A model generated the notes under the pieces. That model made no database searches. It was not told where the DNA came from and saw only the letters and a program-made list of their open reading frames with translations. A DNA stretch of 64,000 nt from Streptomyces sp. NBC_00654 (GTDB lineage: Bacteria > Actinomycetota > Actinomycetes > Streptomycetales > Streptomycetaceae), in NCBI RefSeq assembly GCF_026341775.1, contig NZ_JAPEOB010000001.1:3844001-3908000 (forward strand). The letters are read 5' to 3'. This document shows positions 18,978 through 29,200 of this stretch, piece by piece; position 1 is the first letter of the stretch; the number at the start of each line of letters is the position of its first letter. Made by a program: the position numbers and the translations under genes.

Positions 18978-20293
18978 CCACCGCTGTCCACTTCGGCACT
19001 TTCGGGGCCGAAGGGCACTGGCGCCCGCCCGACCTGGCGGAGCTCCCCCGGCTGGCGTCCTCGGGGGCGGACCCCGTGATCGGCAGCATGGACGAGATGC
19101 TCTTCGGCTTCACCGGGCCAGGCGACCTTCTGATCACCCGGAGAGCGCTCACCGCACCCCACCGGGAGGCGATGGCGAAGGCAGGCTTCGACTTCGAGCA
19201 CCGCTGCGCGCAACCCCCGGTGGCGGACGGCGGGACGGCCGTCGCGGAGGAGCCCGCCGTCGAGGAGCTGCTCGCGCGTGACCAGGAGCTGGTGGGGGCC
19301 ATGGCCGGGCACGAGCGCGTCCGCCCCTTCGCGGTGCTGCCCGCCACGCGGCGACTGCTGACCGGGGCAGGGCGGCCGTCCGCCGTGCCGCCCGCGGAGA
19401 CCGTGGCCCGGGTCAACGGCAAAGCGTGGTCGACGGCGCTGGCCCAACGCCTCGGGCTCCCCGGGGCGGGCCGGACCGTGCGCTCCGCGCAGGAACTGGA
19501 GGCCGCGCTCACCCGCACACTGGCCGGCGGAGAGCGCGTAGCCCTGGTCAAGGACGCCTACGGGGTCGCCGGTCAGGGCACCGTGGAGGTCATGACGCCC
19601 CGGGCGGGTGCCCGACTGGTCAGACACGTCCGGCGTCAGGAGGAGCGCGGGCTGCGGGTCACGTTCGTGGTCCAGCCGCGCCATGCCCGGCGTGCGGACT
19701 TCTCCGGCCACCTGGAGATCGGATGCGACGGCACCTGGGAGCACTTCGGTCTGCGGAGCATGACCAACGACGGCTACCGCCACCACGCCTCGGGGCCGCC
19801 GACGCCCGAGGTGACGCGCCGCGCCCGGCGCGGGGACTACACCGCGGTTCTGGACGAAGTGGCCCGGGCCCTGGTGGCGGAGGGCTACTCCGGCCCCGTC
19901 GGTGTCGACTCGATGCTGGTGGAGGGCGACACCTGGGTCCCGCTCCTGGAAGTCAACGCCCGGAGCTCGCTGGGCCTGCTCAGTCTGCACCTCGACCGGC
20001 GGGCGGCCCGCCACGGACTGAACGGCCACCTGTGGCAGAGCGATGTCGCCGTGGAGCCGGGAGCAGGCATCGACGGACTGCTGCGCGCGCTCTCGGAGGA
20101 CGGGCTGCTCTACACGCGAGGACCGCGGCCAGGTGTGCTGCCGCTCGTCGGCGGATCGCTCCGCACCTCGTCCGGGCGCCTGTTCTGCGCCGCCTTCTGC
20201 GCTCCGGAGGAGTTCCCGCGGCTCCGGGAACGTACCCGGGCCAGTGCCGGGCGCGCGGGGATCCATGTGAAGCGAGGAGGTGTCCCGGTATGA
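18974..20293 (+). CDS. ATP-grasp ligase, probable carrier-protein aminoacylation enzyme
   Basis: The 439-aa protein has ATP-grasp features. A lysine-bearing segment (ALVKDAYGVAGQGTVEV, about residues 190-206) matches the ATP-grasp B-loop, and the Mg-binding segment VPLLEVNARSSLGLLSLHL (about 316-334) has the typical E.N pair. The layout recalls BtrJ-type ligases that acylate a free carrier protein. GTGA overlap with the carrier gene implies translational coupling and a 1:1 partnership. It may replace an NRPS adenylation domain in this cluster; the amino acid is unknown. Confidence 0.82.
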   Translation: MTTAVHFGTFGAEGHWRPPDLAELPRLASSGADPVIGSMDEMLFGFTGPGDLLITRRALTAPHREAMAKAGFDFEHRCAQPPVADGGTAVAEEPAVEELLARDQELVGAMAGHERVRPFAVLPATRRLLTGAGRPSAVPPAETVARVNGKAWSTALAQRLGLPGAGRTVRSAQELEAALTRTLAGGERVALVKDAYGVAGQGTVEVMTPRAGARLVRHVRRQEERGLRVTFVVQPRHARRADFSGHLEIGCDGTWEHFGLRSMTNDGYRHHASGPPTPEVTRRARRGDYTAVLDEVARALVAEGYSGPVGVDSMLVEGDTWVPLLEVNARSSLGLLSLHLDRRAARHGLNGHLWQSDVAVEPGAGIDGLLRALSEDGLLYTRGPRPGVLPLVGGSLRTSSGRLFCAAFCAPEEFPRLRERTRASAGRAGIHVKRGGVPV

Positions 20294-21300
20294 GCCTGGC
20301 CATCGGGCTGATCGGGGCGACCGGGATAGCCGAGCGCACCATGATCCGCCCCAGTCGGGAGTACGACGACGTCAGCGTACGGGCGGTGGCCGCTTCCGCT
20401 CCCGACCGCGCCGGGGAATACGCCCGCCGCCACGCGATCCCGCACGTCCACGCGTGCTACGAGGACCTGATCGACGATCCCGCGGTCGATCTGGTCTACA
20501 TCTCCCTGCACACCGCGGGACACGCGCGATGGGCGGAGCGTGCGGCGCGGGCGGGCAAGCACGTGGTCGTCGAGAAGCCCCTGTGCCTGACGCGGCAGGA
20601 GCTCTCGGCGATCGGCGCCGCGCAGCGGCACGGGGGCGGCCATGTGCTGGAGGCGTTGCCCACGCTCGGACACCCCTGGCACCGGACGGTGCGCGAATGG
20701 CTGCGGTCCGGCACGTTCGGTGAACTCGTCGATGTGCGCAGCCGGTTCGACTTCGCGGTGCAGCCGGGGCCGGGCTACCGCTGGCGGCCCGACCTCGGCG
20801 GGGGGTGCTTCTACGATTCCGCGGGGTACTGGCTTCAGGCACTCCAGGACACGGTGGGCATCACCGACGCCCGAGGGACGGGGCACTCCGACTTCGACGG
20901 CTTCGGGGGAGTGGACCGCCGCTTCTCCGCGGCCCTGGCGCTGCCCAGCGGCCGGCGCGCCACGCTGGAGTGTTCCTTCGGCACGAGCCGTACCACCGAG
21001 CACATGTACGTGTTCCGTGAGGGTACCGTCCGGATCCGAGGCGTCCTGCTGCCCGTCGCCGGGGCTGTCTCCCTGAACATCACGGTAGTGGCCCGTGACG
21101 GCAGCAGAACAGTGACCAGAACCCCCGCGGTGTCCTACTACACGCAGCAGTTCGCACGCATTCGTGCGCTGTTGCGGCAGGAGGGAACGCACTGGGGCGC
21201 CGAACTCGGTGCCGCCGAACCGCGTATCGCGCTCATGGACCGGATCCATGAGGCAGCACGACGACAGATGTCCGGGTCCGTCACGGAGGAGCGAAATTGA
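20290..21300 (+). CDS. Gfo/Idh/MocA family oxidoreductase
   Basis: The 336-aa protein has an N-terminal Rossmann segment IGLIGATGIAERTM and the family hallmark VVEKPLCLTRQEL (EKP near residue 96), followed by a C-terminal alpha/beta substrate domain with GGGCFYDSAGYWLQA. Such enzymes oxidise or reduce sugar hydroxyls using NAD(P). The first nucleotide-binding glycine motif is GATGIA instead of the commoner GxGxxG/A, a mild deviation. It overlaps the ATP-grasp gene (ATGA) and the next gene (TTGA). Modification of a sugar or nucleoside is likely. Confidence 0.87.
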   Translation: MSLAIGLIGATGIAERTMIRPSREYDDVSVRAVAASAPDRAGEYARRHAIPHVHACYEDLIDDPAVDLVYISLHTAGHARWAERAARAGKHVVVEKPLCLTRQELSAIGAAQRHGGGHVLEALPTLGHPWHRTVREWLRSGTFGELVDVRSRFDFAVQPGPGYRWRPDLGGGCFYDSAGYWLQALQDTVGITDARGTGHSDFDGFGGVDRRFSAALALPSGRRATLECSFGTSRTTEHMYVFREGTVRIRGVLLPVAGAVSLNITVVARDGSRTVTRTPAVSYYTQQFARIRALLRQEGTHWGAELGAAEPRIALMDRIHEAARRQMSGSVTEERN

Positions 21301-22319
21301 ACACGTCCCACGAGAAGTCCGTCGAGACGGCCGCCGCCGTCCTGGGAGAACTCGGAGTTCGGGGCAGGGAGTCGGCCCGGTACACGCCGCTGACGGGCGG
21401 AACGTACAACACGGTCCTGCGAGTATCCCTGGACCGGGGCCGCGACTGGGTGCTGAAACTCCCACCGCGGTCGACAGCGGGTCTGGCCTACGAGCGCGGG
21501 CTGCTGACCGGCGAGATCACCTTCTACGAGTCCGCCGCGACCGTGGACAGCGACGGCATCGTGCCCCGGGTGGTCCACAGCGATACCGGCTCCACCACGG
21601 GAACCGGCCCCTACCTGATCATGACAGCCTGCCCCGGTACTCCCTGGCACGAGGTCGCCGGCTCTCTGGAGGAGAGCGAACAGGCCGGGCTGCGGGAGGA
21701 GCTGGGGCGGCTGGTGGCCCGCCTGCACACCGTCACGGGGCCCGGATTCGGCTACCCCGCGCAGCCGCTGGGGCCGTTGGCGCCCACGTGGCGGGAGGCG
21801 TTCACCGCGATGACCGGTGCCGTGCTGGACGACGCGGAGCGTTACGCCGCGCGGCTCCCGCGTTCCACCGCGGCGATCCGGGAGGTGTTCGCCGCCGCGT
21901 CCGGCGTACTGGACGACGTCACCCGGCCCGCGTTGGTCCACTTCGACCTGTGGCAGGGAAACAGGCTGCTCTCCGGGCCGCCCGGCGCCGTCCGGCTGAG
22001 CGGGCTGATCGACGGCGAGCGGATGTTCTGGGGCGACCCGGTGGCCGACTTCGTCTCGCTGGCGCTCTTCGCCGACATCGAGCAGGACAAGGAGTTCCTC
22101 GTCGGCTACGCCGGCGCCGGCGGGGACAGCGTCTTCGACGATTCGGTACGCCTGCGTCTCGCGCTCTACCGGGCGTACCTCTACTTGATCATGCTGGTGG
22201 AGGTGGAACCCCGGGACGCCGCGCCCGCCGACCGGGAGTGGGCGTGGAGCCATGTGGCCCCCCAGCTCGTATCGGCCCTGGAGGACGTGGAATCGGCACC
22301 GCGCGGCGGTCGCCGGTGA
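21297..22319 (+). CDS. APH/choline kinase-family phosphotransferase
   Basis: The 340-aa protein contains the catalytic motif HFDLWQGN (H215, D217, N222) and a following LIDGERMFWGDP segment corresponding to the metal-binding DFG-like aspartate region. The N-terminal lobe has YNTVLRV and a lysine in WVLKLP for ATP binding. It starts with TTG at 21297 after GGAGGAG, overlapping the previous stop. In capuramycin clusters a kinase of this family (CapP) phosphorylates the drug for self-resistance. That is a plausible role here, with a biosynthetic sugar kinase as the alternative. Confidence 0.87.
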   Translation: MNTSHEKSVETAAAVLGELGVRGRESARYTPLTGGTYNTVLRVSLDRGRDWVLKLPPRSTAGLAYERGLLTGEITFYESAATVDSDGIVPRVVHSDTGSTTGTGPYLIMTACPGTPWHEVAGSLEESEQAGLREELGRLVARLHTVTGPGFGYPAQPLGPLAPTWREAFTAMTGAVLDDAERYAARLPRSTAAIREVFAAASGVLDDVTRPALVHFDLWQGNRLLSGPPGAVRLSGLIDGERMFWGDPVADFVSLALFADIEQDKEFLVGYAGAGGDSVFDDSVRLRLALYRAYLYLIMLVEVEPRDAAPADREWAWSHVAPQLVSALEDVESAPRGGRR

Positions 22320-23404
22320 TCGCGGTACTCACTTCGGGGGTCGCCCTGGGCGTGCACGTACCGGGGCTGCTGCTCGCGTCCCGGCTGCGGGAGCGAGGCG
22401 TACCCGCCGTGGTCGAGGTGCTGGAGCGGCTGCTTCCCCCCGACCGGCTCGCGGCCGTGACCGCCTCGCGCGAGGTGTTCCACCGTGATTTCCGCGTGGC
22501 GCGGGCGGGGCAGCGGATCGCCTCCGACCCGGCGGCGGCGATCGATGCCGGAGCACGTGAGGAATTGCTGCGCCGCTGGGAGGCGAGCGGAGTGCGCACC
22601 GTGGTCGTCCTCTCCGGATTCTGGCTGAACCTCGTCCGGCACTTCACGGAACGGACCGGCCGGCCGCTGCGCGTGATCCTCTGCCATGTCGACTCGGTCC
22701 CCTCGCCGTCCTTCCGGAAGGCGGGAGCCCCTCTCCCGGGTACCGAGGAGGTCTGGCTGGCCTCGCGGGCGGACACCGCACTGCCCTGGACGATCCCGGT
22801 CACCGCGGAGCCGCCGCTCGACTGGGGCCGGCGTGAACCCCGCCTCCTGGTGCACGGGGGCGGGTGGGGCATGGGAACCTACCGTGACCGGGCCGCCGAA
22901 CTCGCCTCCGCAGGGCATGACATCGACCTGGTCGTGCATGCCGCCGAGGAGGCGGATCCCCTCAGCGGCCGGACCCGTCACTTCGCCCTCAGTCCCACGT
23001 GGCATCCGTGGCTGGACGACGGATACCCCCCGCTCGGCCGCCTCGTGCCGGGCCGGTCGACATCGGACATCACGTACACGCGGGGCAGCGCGCATCACTC
23101 CTCCTTCGATCTGTCACGTACGGCACACGCCATGGTCAGCAAGCCCGGCGGGGGCACACTCCTGGACTCGCTGTGGTCGGCCACCCCCCTCGTACTGCTG
23201 GAACCCTCGGGCGAACACGAGTCCCACAACGCCCAGTTGTGGTGCGACCTGGGTTTCGGAGTGCGCTACGAGGACTGGCGCGCCGACGGGTTCCCCCTCC
23301 GCCCGCTGGAGGAGATGCACCGCGCCCTGCTCGGCGCCACCGAAGGTCCGCGGGACCTCGCGGCGGCTCTTTCCGGCGGAGAGGCCTCCCTGTGTTCAGA
23401 ATGA
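22316..23404 (+). CDS. GT-B fold glycosyltransferase-like protein
   Basis: The 362-aa protein has an N-terminal domain beginning VIAVLTSGVALGVHVPGLLL and a C-terminal donor-binding region with MVSKPGGGTLLDSLWSATPL and EHESHNAQLW near residues 272-315. These resemble MurG-type and macrolide-type nucleotide-sugar glycosyltransferases. The GTG at 22316 overlaps the kinase stop. It could use the NDP-sugar made by the RmlA-like enzyme encoded at 15186. The similarity is to the fold and the C-terminal motif; the N-terminal acceptor domain is divergent. Confidence 0.72.
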   Translation: MIAVLTSGVALGVHVPGLLLASRLRERGVPAVVEVLERLLPPDRLAAVTASREVFHRDFRVARAGQRIASDPAAAIDAGAREELLRRWEASGVRTVVVLSGFWLNLVRHFTERTGRPLRVILCHVDSVPSPSFRKAGAPLPGTEEVWLASRADTALPWTIPVTAEPPLDWGRREPRLLVHGGGWGMGTYRDRAAELASAGHDIDLVVHAAEEADPLSGRTRHFALSPTWHPWLDDGYPPLGRLVPGRSTSDITYTRGSAHHSSFDLSRTAHAMVSKPGGGTLLDSLWSATPLVLLEPSGEHESHNAQLWCDLGFGVRYEDWRADGFPLRPLEEMHRALLGATEGPRDLAAALSGGEASLCSE

Positions 23405-24789
23405 AGCTGTACGAAGCCGACCGCCGCCAGACCCAGAGGGCATCGTTCACACAGGAGGAACGCCTGGTGCACGGCCGCAAGGTGAGCCAGCAGAGCAATG
23501 TGCTGGTCTTCGGCTGCTCCGTCGAGGGGGAACTCGACACCCGCCGGCTGGAAGCGGCCCTGGCCGAGCTGCAGTCGCGCCACGAGAGCGTGCGGATCGT
23601 CTTCCCCGAGGGCTCCTACGACATCGCTCTGCGCCCGGCGGACGAACTGGACTTCGCGGTCCTCTCCGCCGAGGGGGACACGCCGGAGGAGTCGTGGGAG
23701 GCCGCCCGAAGGCTCGTCGCCGAGACCGCCGCCGTCCCCTTCGACCTGGCGAGCGGTCCCCTCCTGCGTGTGCGGTGCATCCGCGTGGCACCCGCGCACC
23801 ACCTCGTGGGATTCGTCCTGGACCACGTCATCGCGGACGGTGAGTCCTGCCGGATTCTCGCCGAGGACCTCTTCGCCCTCTACGCGGCGGGCGGACGCGG
23901 GGGCGCCGGCGTCGAGCTGCCCCGTCTCCCCTTTCAGTTCCTGGACTTCGCCCACTCGGAGCGCCGTTTCCTGGCCGGCCGGGAACGCGAGAAGCTGCTG
24001 AGCTACTGGCGCCGGAAACTGGACGGTGTCGCCACCGTCCCCCTTTCGAGGCTTCGTGACCCCGCGATCCAGGACGGCGCGGAGCGCCGGCTGCGGGTGG
24101 ACCGGATCACCGTGGACCAGCCCTTGCACGCGGGGCTGATGCACACCGTTCGCCGGCAGCGTGTGACGCTGACCGCGGTGTGTGCGGCTGCCCTCAAAGT
24201 CACCGTACGGCACCACCGGCTCGCACTCGGCGAGAGCGACGGGACGGCGTCCGATGTCGCGATCATGGGTTCGCTGGCCAATCGGTCCCAGAGCGAAGTG
24301 CGGCGCGCCGTGGGCTACTTCGCCACGCCGTGCGTGCTGCGTACCACCTTCTCGGGTGAGGAGTCGCTCGCGGAAGTGGCGCAGAGCGAGAGCCGCACGA
24401 TATTCGGCGCCCTCCGGCACCAGGAGCTGCCCCACGCCCTGATCGCCAGAGAACTCCATCCGGACGACTACGGGATCCGCTACCTCTCCGCGACGGGGCA
24501 CGGACCGAGGTACGTGAACTTCGACCTCACCTCGGGCGGCTCCTCCTGGAAGCTCCAGGCCGACGGGCTGACCGTGACCACCGTGCGCATCGCTCGCGAC
24601 GAGGTGCCCCGGGGCGGGATGCGGGTGCACATCCGTGACAGCGGTGGGAGCGCGCTGGTCGAACTGCGGACGGACACAGGGGAGTACCGCGCCCAGTGGG
24701 CACAGGAGTTCCTGGCGGACTACATGAGTGTCCTGCGCCGCTTCGCCGCCGACTCGGACACCCGGGTGGCCGGGGCAGTGAGCCGCTGA
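23401..24789 (+). CDS. Second free-standing condensation-domain protein with a variant active site
   Basis: The 462-aa protein is a C-domain homologue whose core motif reads DHVIADG (D141, H142, D146) in place of HHxxxDG. The catalytic second histidine is kept but the first is aspartate. An ALRHQELPHALIA segment near residue 340 fits the C-domain latch region. The ATG at 23401 overlaps the glycosyltransferase stop; an in-frame GTG at 23392 is an alternative. As the last gene of the overlapping block, it probably joins the carrier-bound acyl group to an amine or hydroxyl acceptor, or works with the first C domain (6548). Confidence 0.83.
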   Translation: MKLYEADRRQTQRASFTQEERLVHGRKVSQQSNVLVFGCSVEGELDTRRLEAALAELQSRHESVRIVFPEGSYDIALRPADELDFAVLSAEGDTPEESWEAARRLVAETAAVPFDLASGPLLRVRCIRVAPAHHLVGFVLDHVIADGESCRILAEDLFALYAAGGRGGAGVELPRLPFQFLDFAHSERRFLAGREREKLLSYWRRKLDGVATVPLSRLRDPAIQDGAERRLRVDRITVDQPLHAGLMHTVRRQRVTLTAVCAAALKVTVRHHRLALGESDGTASDVAIMGSLANRSQSEVRRAVGYFATPCVLRTTFSGEESLAEVAQSESRTIFGALRHQELPHALIARELHPDDYGIRYLSATGHGPRYVNFDLTSGGSSWKLQADGLTVTTVRIARDEVPRGGMRVHIRDSGGSALVELRTDTGEYRAQWAQEFLADYMSVLRRFAADSDTRVAGAVSR

Positions 24790-24958
24790 CCGGAGGAACG
24801 GGCGCGGCGGCCACCGGCCGCCCGCTTCCTGAGCCTCCGGCAGTGGCCGGCCCCGCCGTACGGCCCGGCCGTCGCACTGTACCGAAGGGCTCCCCGCCCC
24901 CCGTCAGTTCCTCGCCGCGCCATCAGGGTGAGGCGTGTGCAAGGCCTTTGGGGGAACT

Positions 24959-25957
24959 TCACACCCAACCCCGCTCCCGTGCCCTCACTCCGGCCTGAAA
25001 CCGCGTTCCCGCATCCAGCCTCCGCATCAACGCCGCCACCCGACGCGTCGCTGTACGCACACTCACCCCCAACTGCCGGGCGATCGCTTTGTCCTTGCAT
25101 CCGGCGTGCAGCAACCGCAGCAGCATCAGTTCCTCCTGGCTGGGTCCCTCCACCGAATCCGGCCTCTCGGAGAGCAGCGGCTCGGCCTGCTCCCAGTAGG
25201 CCTCGAACAGCTCCATCAGCCCGTCCAGCAGACCTGACGGATGCACCAGCACGATGGAGTCCTGGCTTCCCCCCGTCAGCGGCACCACCGCGACCCGCCG
25301 GTCCACGATCCGGGCCTTGAAGGGAAGATGCGGCAGCAACCGTGACCGCTCCCCGAGCGCCGCCAGCTCCAGAAGCGTCTCCAGCCGTCCGGGCGGCTCG
25401 ATCGACTCCAGGCAGTACACGCCTCGGATGTCCACCCCACGCTCCGCCCACTCCCGAGTCGTCGCCGTCTCCCGCTCATGGAAATGCGGCTGTCCCACCG
25501 GCTCCAGATACGGCGGCTTGTCCAGCGTCCACAGATGCGTGGTGACGGACCGGTTCAGCTCCTCGATCTTCCGTGCCGTCACCTCCCGGCCCGTCAGCAC
25601 CTCCACCAAGGCCCCTGGATCCGAGCCCAGTTGCCCTGCCCGGTGCAGGCGGTGCAGATCGGCGAACTCCGTCTCCACCCCCGCGAACACCGTCTCGGCC
25701 TCCGACCGGCGCAGGTTCAGCAACGCCGACAACGCGGACCGCGGACTCACCGACTCCCACTGGCCCCTCCCCACCCGCCGCACCAGCCCCAGACCGGCGA
25801 GACGCCTCAACGCCTGTCCTGTCCGCGCCACCCCGGCCCCCGCGTGCTCCGCGAGATCACGCACCGTACTCCGCGGTCCTGACAACACCGCCCGGTACAC
25901 GTCCTCGTCGAACGCGCTCACGCCCACTGCTTCCAGCACACTCAGCCTCCCTGCCAC
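24959..25957 (-). CDS. LuxR-family regulator with a TrmB-like N-terminal region
   Basis: The 332-aa protein has an N-terminal winged-helix-like segment (VYRAVLSGPRSTVRDLAEHA, then QALRRLAGLGLVRR) and a C-terminal LuxR-type helix-turn-helix (LLHAGCKDKAIARQLGVSVR, about residues 283-302). The central part resembles TrmB-type sensor regions. Proteins of this build are common Streptomyces regulators beside protease or secondary-metabolite genes. It is divergent from the subtilase gene, with a near-perfect palindrome in the shared intergenic region that may be its operator. The target is not known. Confidence 0.85.
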   Translation of the reverse strand: MAGRLSVLEAVGVSAFDEDVYRAVLSGPRSTVRDLAEHAGAGVARTGQALRRLAGLGLVRRVGRGQWESVSPRSALSALLNLRRSEAETVFAGVETEFADLHRLHRAGQLGSDPGALVEVLTGREVTARKIEELNRSVTTHLWTLDKPPYLEPVGQPHFHERETATTREWAERGVDIRGVYCLESIEPPGRLETLLELAALGERSRLLPHLPFKARIVDRRVAVVPLTGGSQDSIVLVHPSGLLDGLMELFEAYWEQAEPLLSERPDSVEGPSQEELMLLRLLHAGCKDKAIARQLGVSVRTATRRVAALMRRLDAGTRFQAGVRARERGWV

Positions 25958-26020
25958 ATGTGCGGGCCGTCCCCGGACAGGTAGGAGCAGTCACGTCCGG
26001 CCGACCGTCCCTTCACAGGT

Positions 26021-26050
26021 GGCGCGTTTGGTCACCGGACCAAAGACGCC
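26021..26050. promoter_or_regulatory. Imperfect palindrome between the LuxR-type regulator and the protease genes
   Basis: Two 13-bp arms (26021-26033 and 26038-26050) pair at 11 of 13 positions around a 4-bp centre; the inner half-site reads TTTGGTC. Its place upstream of both divergent genes suggests a shared operator. Confidence 0.5.
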
Positions 26051-26218
26051 AACAGATTATCTGGACAGCATGTGATCGCACAGCGTTCACTTCTCCCGAA
26101 TCGCCTCTCAACCCCCATGTGAACGGCGGTTCATCCACCCAGCCGTCGGCCCGCACATCCGCCGGGCGAGCACTCCTGCCCGCCCACCCGGTATGTCCGG
26201 ACACCTGTGAGGAACACC

Positions 26219-29200
26219 GTGACACCTCAGCCACGAAGAGCGTCCCGCACCCGACGCGGCGCCATCAGTGCCCTGCTCACCACTGCCCTCGCCGCCCTCA
26301 GCCTTCCGCTTGCCGCCCCCGCCGCCGCCACCGGCCGTACCACGCCTCCGGCTACCGGCACCTACCTGATCACCCTTGCCGGCCAACCCCTCGTCACCTA
26401 CGACGGCAGCATCGACAGCCTCCCCGCCACCAAGCCCACCGGGGGCAGGAAACTCGACGTCACCACCACCGACGCCAAGCGCTACCGCACCCACCTGGTC
26501 GACGAACAGAAACACATGGCCAAGAAGGTCGGCGCCACCGTCCGCCAGCACTACGCCGTCACCACCAACACCTTCAGCGCCCAGCTCACCGGCCGCCAGC
26601 TTGTCCGACTGGCCGCCACCAAGGGCGTCACCGGTATCGCCCCCGACCGATTCCACCACGCCACCGACGACAAGAACTCCACCGACTTCCTCGGCCTCTC
26701 CGGCCGAAAGGGTCTGTGGGCCGCCCTCGGAGGCACCGCCAAGGCCGGCAAGGGCGTCGTCATCGGCGTCATCGACACCGGGATCTGGCCCGAGAGCGCC
26801 TCTTTCCGCGCCCCCGCACTCACGGCCCGGAAGCCCACCGGCACACCCACCAAGAAGCCCACCAAGGGCGACCCCTACCGGCCCTACCGCAACGGCACCA
26901 CCACCGTCATGCACAAGGCCGACGGCACCACCTTCACCGGCACCTGCCAGACCGGCGAGAGCTTCACCGCCGCCGCCTGCAACCAGAAGATCATCAGCGC
27001 CCGTTATTTCGGAGACGCCTGGCTCCAACACGTCCCCGCATCCAACCGGGCCGGCTACCTCTCCCCCCGCGACAGCGAAGGCCACGGCACCCACACCGCG
27101 TCGACCGCGGCCGGTGACGCAGGCGTCCACGCCACCGCCGACGGCAAGGACTTCGGTACGGTTTCCGGCGTCGCCCCCGCCGCCGGCGTCGCCGTCTACA
27201 AGGCTCTCTGGCAGAGCAAGGACGGCACCCAGGACGGCGGCCTGACCAGCGATCTCGTGGCAGCCATCGACCAGGCCGTCGCCGACGGCGTGGACGTCAT
27301 CAACTACTCCCTCGGCGCCGAAGTCGAGAGCGCGTACGACGACCCGTCCCAGACCGCGCTCCGCAACGCCGCCGCCGCCGGTGTCTTCGTCGCCACCGCC
27401 GGGGGCAACGCCGGCCCCGGGGCCTCCAGCCTCGACAACACCGCCCCCTGGACCACCACCGTCGCCGCCGGAACCATCGCCTCCCACACCGGCACCGTGA
27501 CCCTCGGCAACGGAAAGAGCCACACCGGCATCAGCACCAGCGTGCAGAAAACCGTCGGCTCCGCACCTCTCGTCCGCGCCGCCGCCGTCAAGACCGCCGA
27601 CGCCGACACCGCCGATGCCAACCTCTGTGTCACCGGCACCCTCGACCCCGCACGGACCACGGGGAAGACAGTCGTCTGCGATCGGGGCACCAACGCCCGC
27701 ATCGACAAATCCGCCGAAGTCAAGCGAGCCGGCGGCATCGGCATGGTCCTGGTGAACACCCGCGACGAGAGCACCGACGGCGACCTGCACTCCATACCCA
27801 CCGTCCACCTGAACGGTCCCGACGCCACCGCCGTACGCGACTACGCCGCCACGGACAACGCCACCGCCACCCTCACCCGGGGTGGCAACGGCGCCGCCTA
27901 CCCGCAGGTCGCCGGCTTCTCCTCCCGCGGTCCCTCCCTCATCAGCAACGGGGACCTTCTCAAGCCCGACATCACCGCGCCCGGCGCCACCATCCTCGCC
28001 GCCGTATCGCCGCCCGGCAACGAGGGCCGCGACTTCGACTTCTACTCCGGCACCTCCATGGCAGCCCCGCACATCGCCGGGCTCGCCGCCCTCTACTTCG
28101 CCGAGCACCCCGCATGGTCGCCCATGAGCGTCAAGTCGGCCATGATGACCACCGCCTCCTCCACCAGGACCGCCGATGGCGAGAACAGCGACGACGTCTT
28201 CGCCCAGGGCGCCGGCGAGGTCGACGCCCGGGCCATGCTCCGGCCCGGACTCGTCTACGACTCCACCGAGCGGGACTGGCTCGCCTACCTGGAGGGCGTC
28301 GGCATCGACACCCGGAGCGGAACCAGGGCCATCGACCCCAGCGACCTCAACTACCCCTCCATCGCGATCGGTGAGCTCTTCGGCACCCAGACCGTCACCC
28401 GCACCGTCACCGCCACCTCGGCCGGCACCTACCGCGCCAAGGTCGACCTTCCCGGTATCAAGGCCACCGTCTCCCCGTCCGTCCTGCATTTCAGCCACCC
28501 CGGGCAGAAGCGCACCTTCACGGTCAAGCTCGACGTGACCACCGCACCCTCGGGAGTCCTCAACACCGGTTCCCTCACCTGGACCTCCGGCCGGGCCACC
28601 GTCCGCAGCCCGATAGCCGTCACCCCCCAGAGCGTCCACGCCCCTGCCGAGATCAAGGGCACCGGCACCAACGGCGAGATCACCTACTCCGTCACCCCGG
28701 CCACCACGACCCTCACGGCCACCGCCCACGGCCCGGTCTCCTCGCCCTCCACCAAGGGCACCCTGACCGGAACCGCTGAGGTCTACTACGAGGCGACCAT
28801 CCCGGCCGGAACCAAGGCTTCCCAGATCTCGGTCCATTTCGACGTGGCCGCGGGCAACATCGCCGGCGTCGTCTGGGGCCCCCTGGTCGACGGTGCCCCG
28901 CAGGAACTCCAGTTCGCCGACCCCGACAGCGACGGAACATCCACCATCTCCCTGCGGCAGCCGAAGGCGGGGAAGATCTTCCTGGCCGTGGTGGCCGTCG
29001 ACGAGACCAGCGGCGACAGCGTCACCCCGTACACCTACCAGGTGAACAACATCACCGCGGACAGCCCGGCCGGCGGCACGGTCACCGTCACGCCCGGCCA
29101 TGCCCGTGTCACTCCCGGAACCCCGACCGACCTGACGGCCACCTGGTCCGGCGTCCCGGCGGACGCCCGGTCCACCACCTGGATCGAATACGCCAACGGC

